The position numbers and the translations under genes were made by a program. DNA of 64,000 nucleotides from positions 21,907,442 through 21,971,441 of the forward strand of contig NC_135564.1 in the NCBI RefSeq assembly GCF_964340395.1, read 5' to 3'. Positions 61,593-64,000 of this stretch are shown here, piece after piece; positions within the stretch are counted from its first letter, which is position 1, and each line of letters starts with the position of its first letter. Source of the DNA: Glandiceps talaboti (taxonomy: Eukaryota; Hemichordata; Enteropneusta; Spengelidae). The notes under the pieces were generated by a model. The model did no database searches and was not told where the DNA came from. It was given only the letters and a program-made list of their open reading frames with translations.

Positions 61593-62451
61593 GTACGCAT
61601 TAACATCTCTGTGTTTTTACTCCCTGTACTAGATTCATATTACTGGATAGTATACATTAACATCACTGTGTGTTTGTACTCACTGTACTAGATTACTGGA
61701 AAGTATACATTATTCACTATCACAGCATTGTAACAGATGGTACATCATTAACATAACATTCAAATTAATTAAATACACACAACAAATTAAACACACATTA
61801 CAATGTTAAATAGAATAGACTTATTTTATTACAAATTTGTAAATAGATATTTAGCTACAGACCTAAAGTGAATTTGATAGCAATGGCAGTGTTTCACTTT
61901 CTCACACATTTAGACATACAGAAGACATATCATATTGACTTGAATCTGAAACCATTCTCAAAATCTAAATGAGTTCTCAATGGAAAATTTACCACATTCT
62001 AGTAATGTTCTAAAATAGACTACAGTGGCAGTATTTATAAGTTTCAAACATAAATAGCCTGTTGATGAGATCTATATGTACAAAGTGTTTGTCTCTTTTC
62101 TTAGCCTGCAGCTACCAAGGAAGTTTTACATAGAATATTATTTGTCTCTTTCAGTACCTAGAAAGCTTTGTATAGTTTGTACTTTTATATTTCATTTTCT
62201 GATACATTTCTTCATTTTACATCAGGAATATATAAGTGACATAAGAGGCATTTTGAGCTGAATGAAGAAAAAAGTGGAAACTATAAATTTACCTGTGCAT
62301 GCTTTAACTAAGAAAAAATGCAGGAAATAATAATGATTCTAAACTTACATTTTGGGCCCTACAGAACAAGTCATGTACGTTCAGTGTCATGATGAAGCAT
62401 CCTGTATTTTCTGTTCTGACAAGTACAATTAGTTTGTGCATGGTTCCATGT
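61593..62451 (-). other. Probable 3' UTR and flank of the rightmost gene
   Basis: AT-rich. Two diverged copies of a block of about 65 bp (cores ctgtactagatt and gtatacatta) lie at 61595-61712. Minus-strand AATAAA at 61825-61830 is a plausible polyadenylation signal for the terminal exon at 62723, which would give a 3' UTR of about 0.9 kb. Confidence 0.35.
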
Positions 62452-62745
62452 GAACAACTTTGCTGTATAACGTCATCCAAGTGTTAGTTAGAAGTCATAT
62501 TCAACTTTGCTGTATAACGTCATCCAAGTGTTAGTTAGAAGTCATATTCAACTTTGCTGTATAACGTCATCCAAGTGTTAGTTAGAAGTCATATTCAACT
62601 TTGCTGTATAACGTCATCCAAGTGTTAGTTAGAAGTCATATTCAACTTTGCTGTATAACGTCACACAAGTGTTAGTTAGAAGTCATATTCAACTTTGCTG
62701 TATAACGTCATCCAAGTGTTAGTTAGAAGTCATATTCAACTTTGC
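62452..62745 (+). repeat. 47-bp repeat overlapping a stop codon
   Basis: Six full copies and a partial one of a 47-bp unit (caactttgctgtataacgtc plus atccaagtgttagttagaag), starting at 62455, 62502, 62549, 62596, 62643, 62690 and 62737. The unit nearest the exon contains the stop codon of the minus-strand terminal exon. Confidence 0.96.
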
Positions 62746-62805
62746 TCTTTGAAAGATTGGTAGTGAAATAATACAAATCATCCTCCAACTCATTCCTAGA
62801 GATAT
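62723..62805 (-). CDS. Probable terminal exon of an unrecognised gene
   Basis: On the minus strand, a strong acceptor (ttattgtctttcctacag|) is followed by a frame reading ISRNELEDDLYYFTTNLSKS then KVEYDF and a TAA at 62725-62723. It is entered with two bases of a split codon. The charged, acidic sequence looks like a real protein C-terminus, but I do not recognise the family. A second frame across the exon is also open to a later stop, so the phase is not proven. Upstream exons must lie beyond position 64000. The final codons are repeated in the 3' UTR by the 47-bp array. Confidence 0.5.
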
Positions 62806-62868
62806 CTGTAGGAAAGACAATAAGGTGAGGATATCATTAAGTATTATATTTAAGAAATCTTTTCAGAT

Positions 62869-63524
62869 ACCAGAATACTGGTGGTAAGGTGAAGCCCAGA
62901 ATACTGGTGGTAAGGTGAAGCCCAGAATACTGGTGGTAAGGTGAAGCCCAGAATACTGGTGGTAAGGTGAAGCCCAGAATACTGGTGGTAAGGTGAAGCC
63001 CAGAATACTGGTGGTAAGGTGAAGCCCAGAATACTGGTGGTAAGGTGAAGCCCAGAATACTGGTGGTAAGGTGAAGCCCAGAATACTGGTGGTAAGGTGA
63101 AGCCCAGAATACTGGTGGTAAGGTGAAGCCCAGAATACTGGTGGTAAGGTGAAGCCCAGAATACTGGTGGTAAGGTGAAGCCCAGAATACTAGTGGTAAG
63201 GTGAAGCCCAGAATACTAGTGGTAAGGTGAAGCCCAGAATACTAGTGGTAAGGTGAAGCCCAGAATACTAGTGGTAAGGTGAAGCCTTGGGGCAATATAA
63301 AAACCAGAATACTGGTGGTAAGGTGAAGCCTTGGGGCAATATAAAAACCAGAATACTGGTGGTAAGGTGAAGCCTTGGGGCAATATAAAAACCAGAATAC
63401 TGGTGGTAAGGTGAAGCCCAGAATACTGGTGGTAAGGTGAAGCCCAGAATACTGGTGGTAAGGTGAAGCCTTGGGGCAATATAAAAACCAGAATACTGGT
63501 GGTAAGGTGAAGCCTTGGGCCAAT
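62869..63524 (+). repeat. 26-bp minisatellite with longer variants
   Basis: About 16 copies of a 26-bp unit (cagaatactggtggtaaggt plus gaagcc), then mixed units carrying an extra 18-19 bp (ttggggcaatataaaaac). It sits in the intron, about 65 bp upstream of the terminal-exon acceptor on the minus strand. Confidence 0.96.
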
Positions 63525-63528
63525 ATAA

Positions 63529-64000
63529 TAATACTGCCAAAGGCACAGTAGCGCAACTGTAGTTGGCTATTGCCAAGGGCGTGTTCTTGTTGCTAGACAT
63601 ATTTGCATACATTTTTGAAATCTCTATTAATTTGCCTACCTTTCCAGTTTTCATTGCCATGGGCATGGTCCTGTTGTTAGGCATATTTGCATACATTCTG
63701 AATATTTATTCACTTACCTACCCATCCCTATTGTTATCTTTGTAATATACATCATATCACTGTTGCTAAGGGGTGGTCATGGTTGATAGGACCAATTGTG
63801 TCAAAATGTTTTCAATAATAACTGCAGGATAACACCCCCAGAAACATCCCCACCAAGTTTCAACCCATTCACCATGCACTTTCAAGACATGTTTTTGACC
63901 AAAAGTTAGGTGTTCAGACCTAATTTACATATCACTGATGGGATCATCACGTTATGAATACAGCTTCATCTACACATCCCCAAATGCTTCCCCATTAAAT
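63529..64000 (-). mobile_element. Dispersed TIR element (agcacaactg family), copy 5, reversed, cut by window edge
   Basis: This is the reverse complement of the family's right end: atactgccaaaggcacagta then gcgcaactg is a diverged form of its tail and TIR. It continues through the gaccacgccc-type subrepeats and the gatatgcaaattag segment to the edge. It is inserted directly beside the 26-bp array. Confidence 0.75.

Overview
The window is nuclear DNA from an animal, most likely an aquatic invertebrate. Short coding exons have canonical GT-AG splice sites and matching phases, and they are separated by long AT-rich introns. There is a LINE remnant, there are MITE-like elements, and there is no operon structure. 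I cannot name the species. By my tally about 60% of the window (about 39 kb) is tandem repeat, in at least 17 arrays with unrelated units of 18 to 49 bp. Almost all the long open frames in the arrays arise because the unit length is a multiple of three with few stops; I do not annotate them as genes.

Layout. Positions 1-11315 (+ strand) hold the last five exons of a gene whose C-terminus matches TBC1D5, a Rab7 GAP that works with retromer and autophagy. Tandem arrays fill its introns, and two of them run straight into a splice acceptor. A 41-bp repeat has multiplied its stop-codon region. Positions 11316-15556 are 3' UTR and flank, with a C-rich minisatellite and a dispersed TIR element. Positions 15557-24163 are a 42-bp satellite with higher-order structure, including an 1842-bp period. 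Positions 24164-35203 hold a hAT-like MITE, truncated copies of the dispersed element, 18-, 36- and 30-bp arrays, and a MITE inserted into the 36-bp array.

Positions 35204-37066 (- strand) carry an SGNH-hydrolase-like type II membrane protein. I reconstruct it from two exons, which extends the single-exon reading frame by 31 residues. Its 5' side is a 9.8-kb, roughly 23-bp array, then nested palindromic MITEs, a LINE 3' fragment, and a 31-bp array. A 2-kb block of that last array plus unique DNA is tandemly duplicated. The unique DNA holds a possible first exon (MSASLLSV...) that would splice in frame to the SGNH gene across about 18 kb of repeats; this is a hypothesis.

Positions 55625-60098 are 35-, 39- and 26-bp arrays. 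Positions 61178-61592 are a long fold-back element. At 62723-62805 (- strand) lies a probable terminal exon of a further, unrecognised gene that enters from the right edge. Its stop-codon region is multiplied by a 47-bp repeat, much like the TBC1D5-like gene. The right edge is another copy of the dispersed element, reversed.

The most distinctive signal is the repeated contact between minisatellites and gene signals (splice acceptors, stop codons and perhaps a first exon), together with the higher-order satellites.
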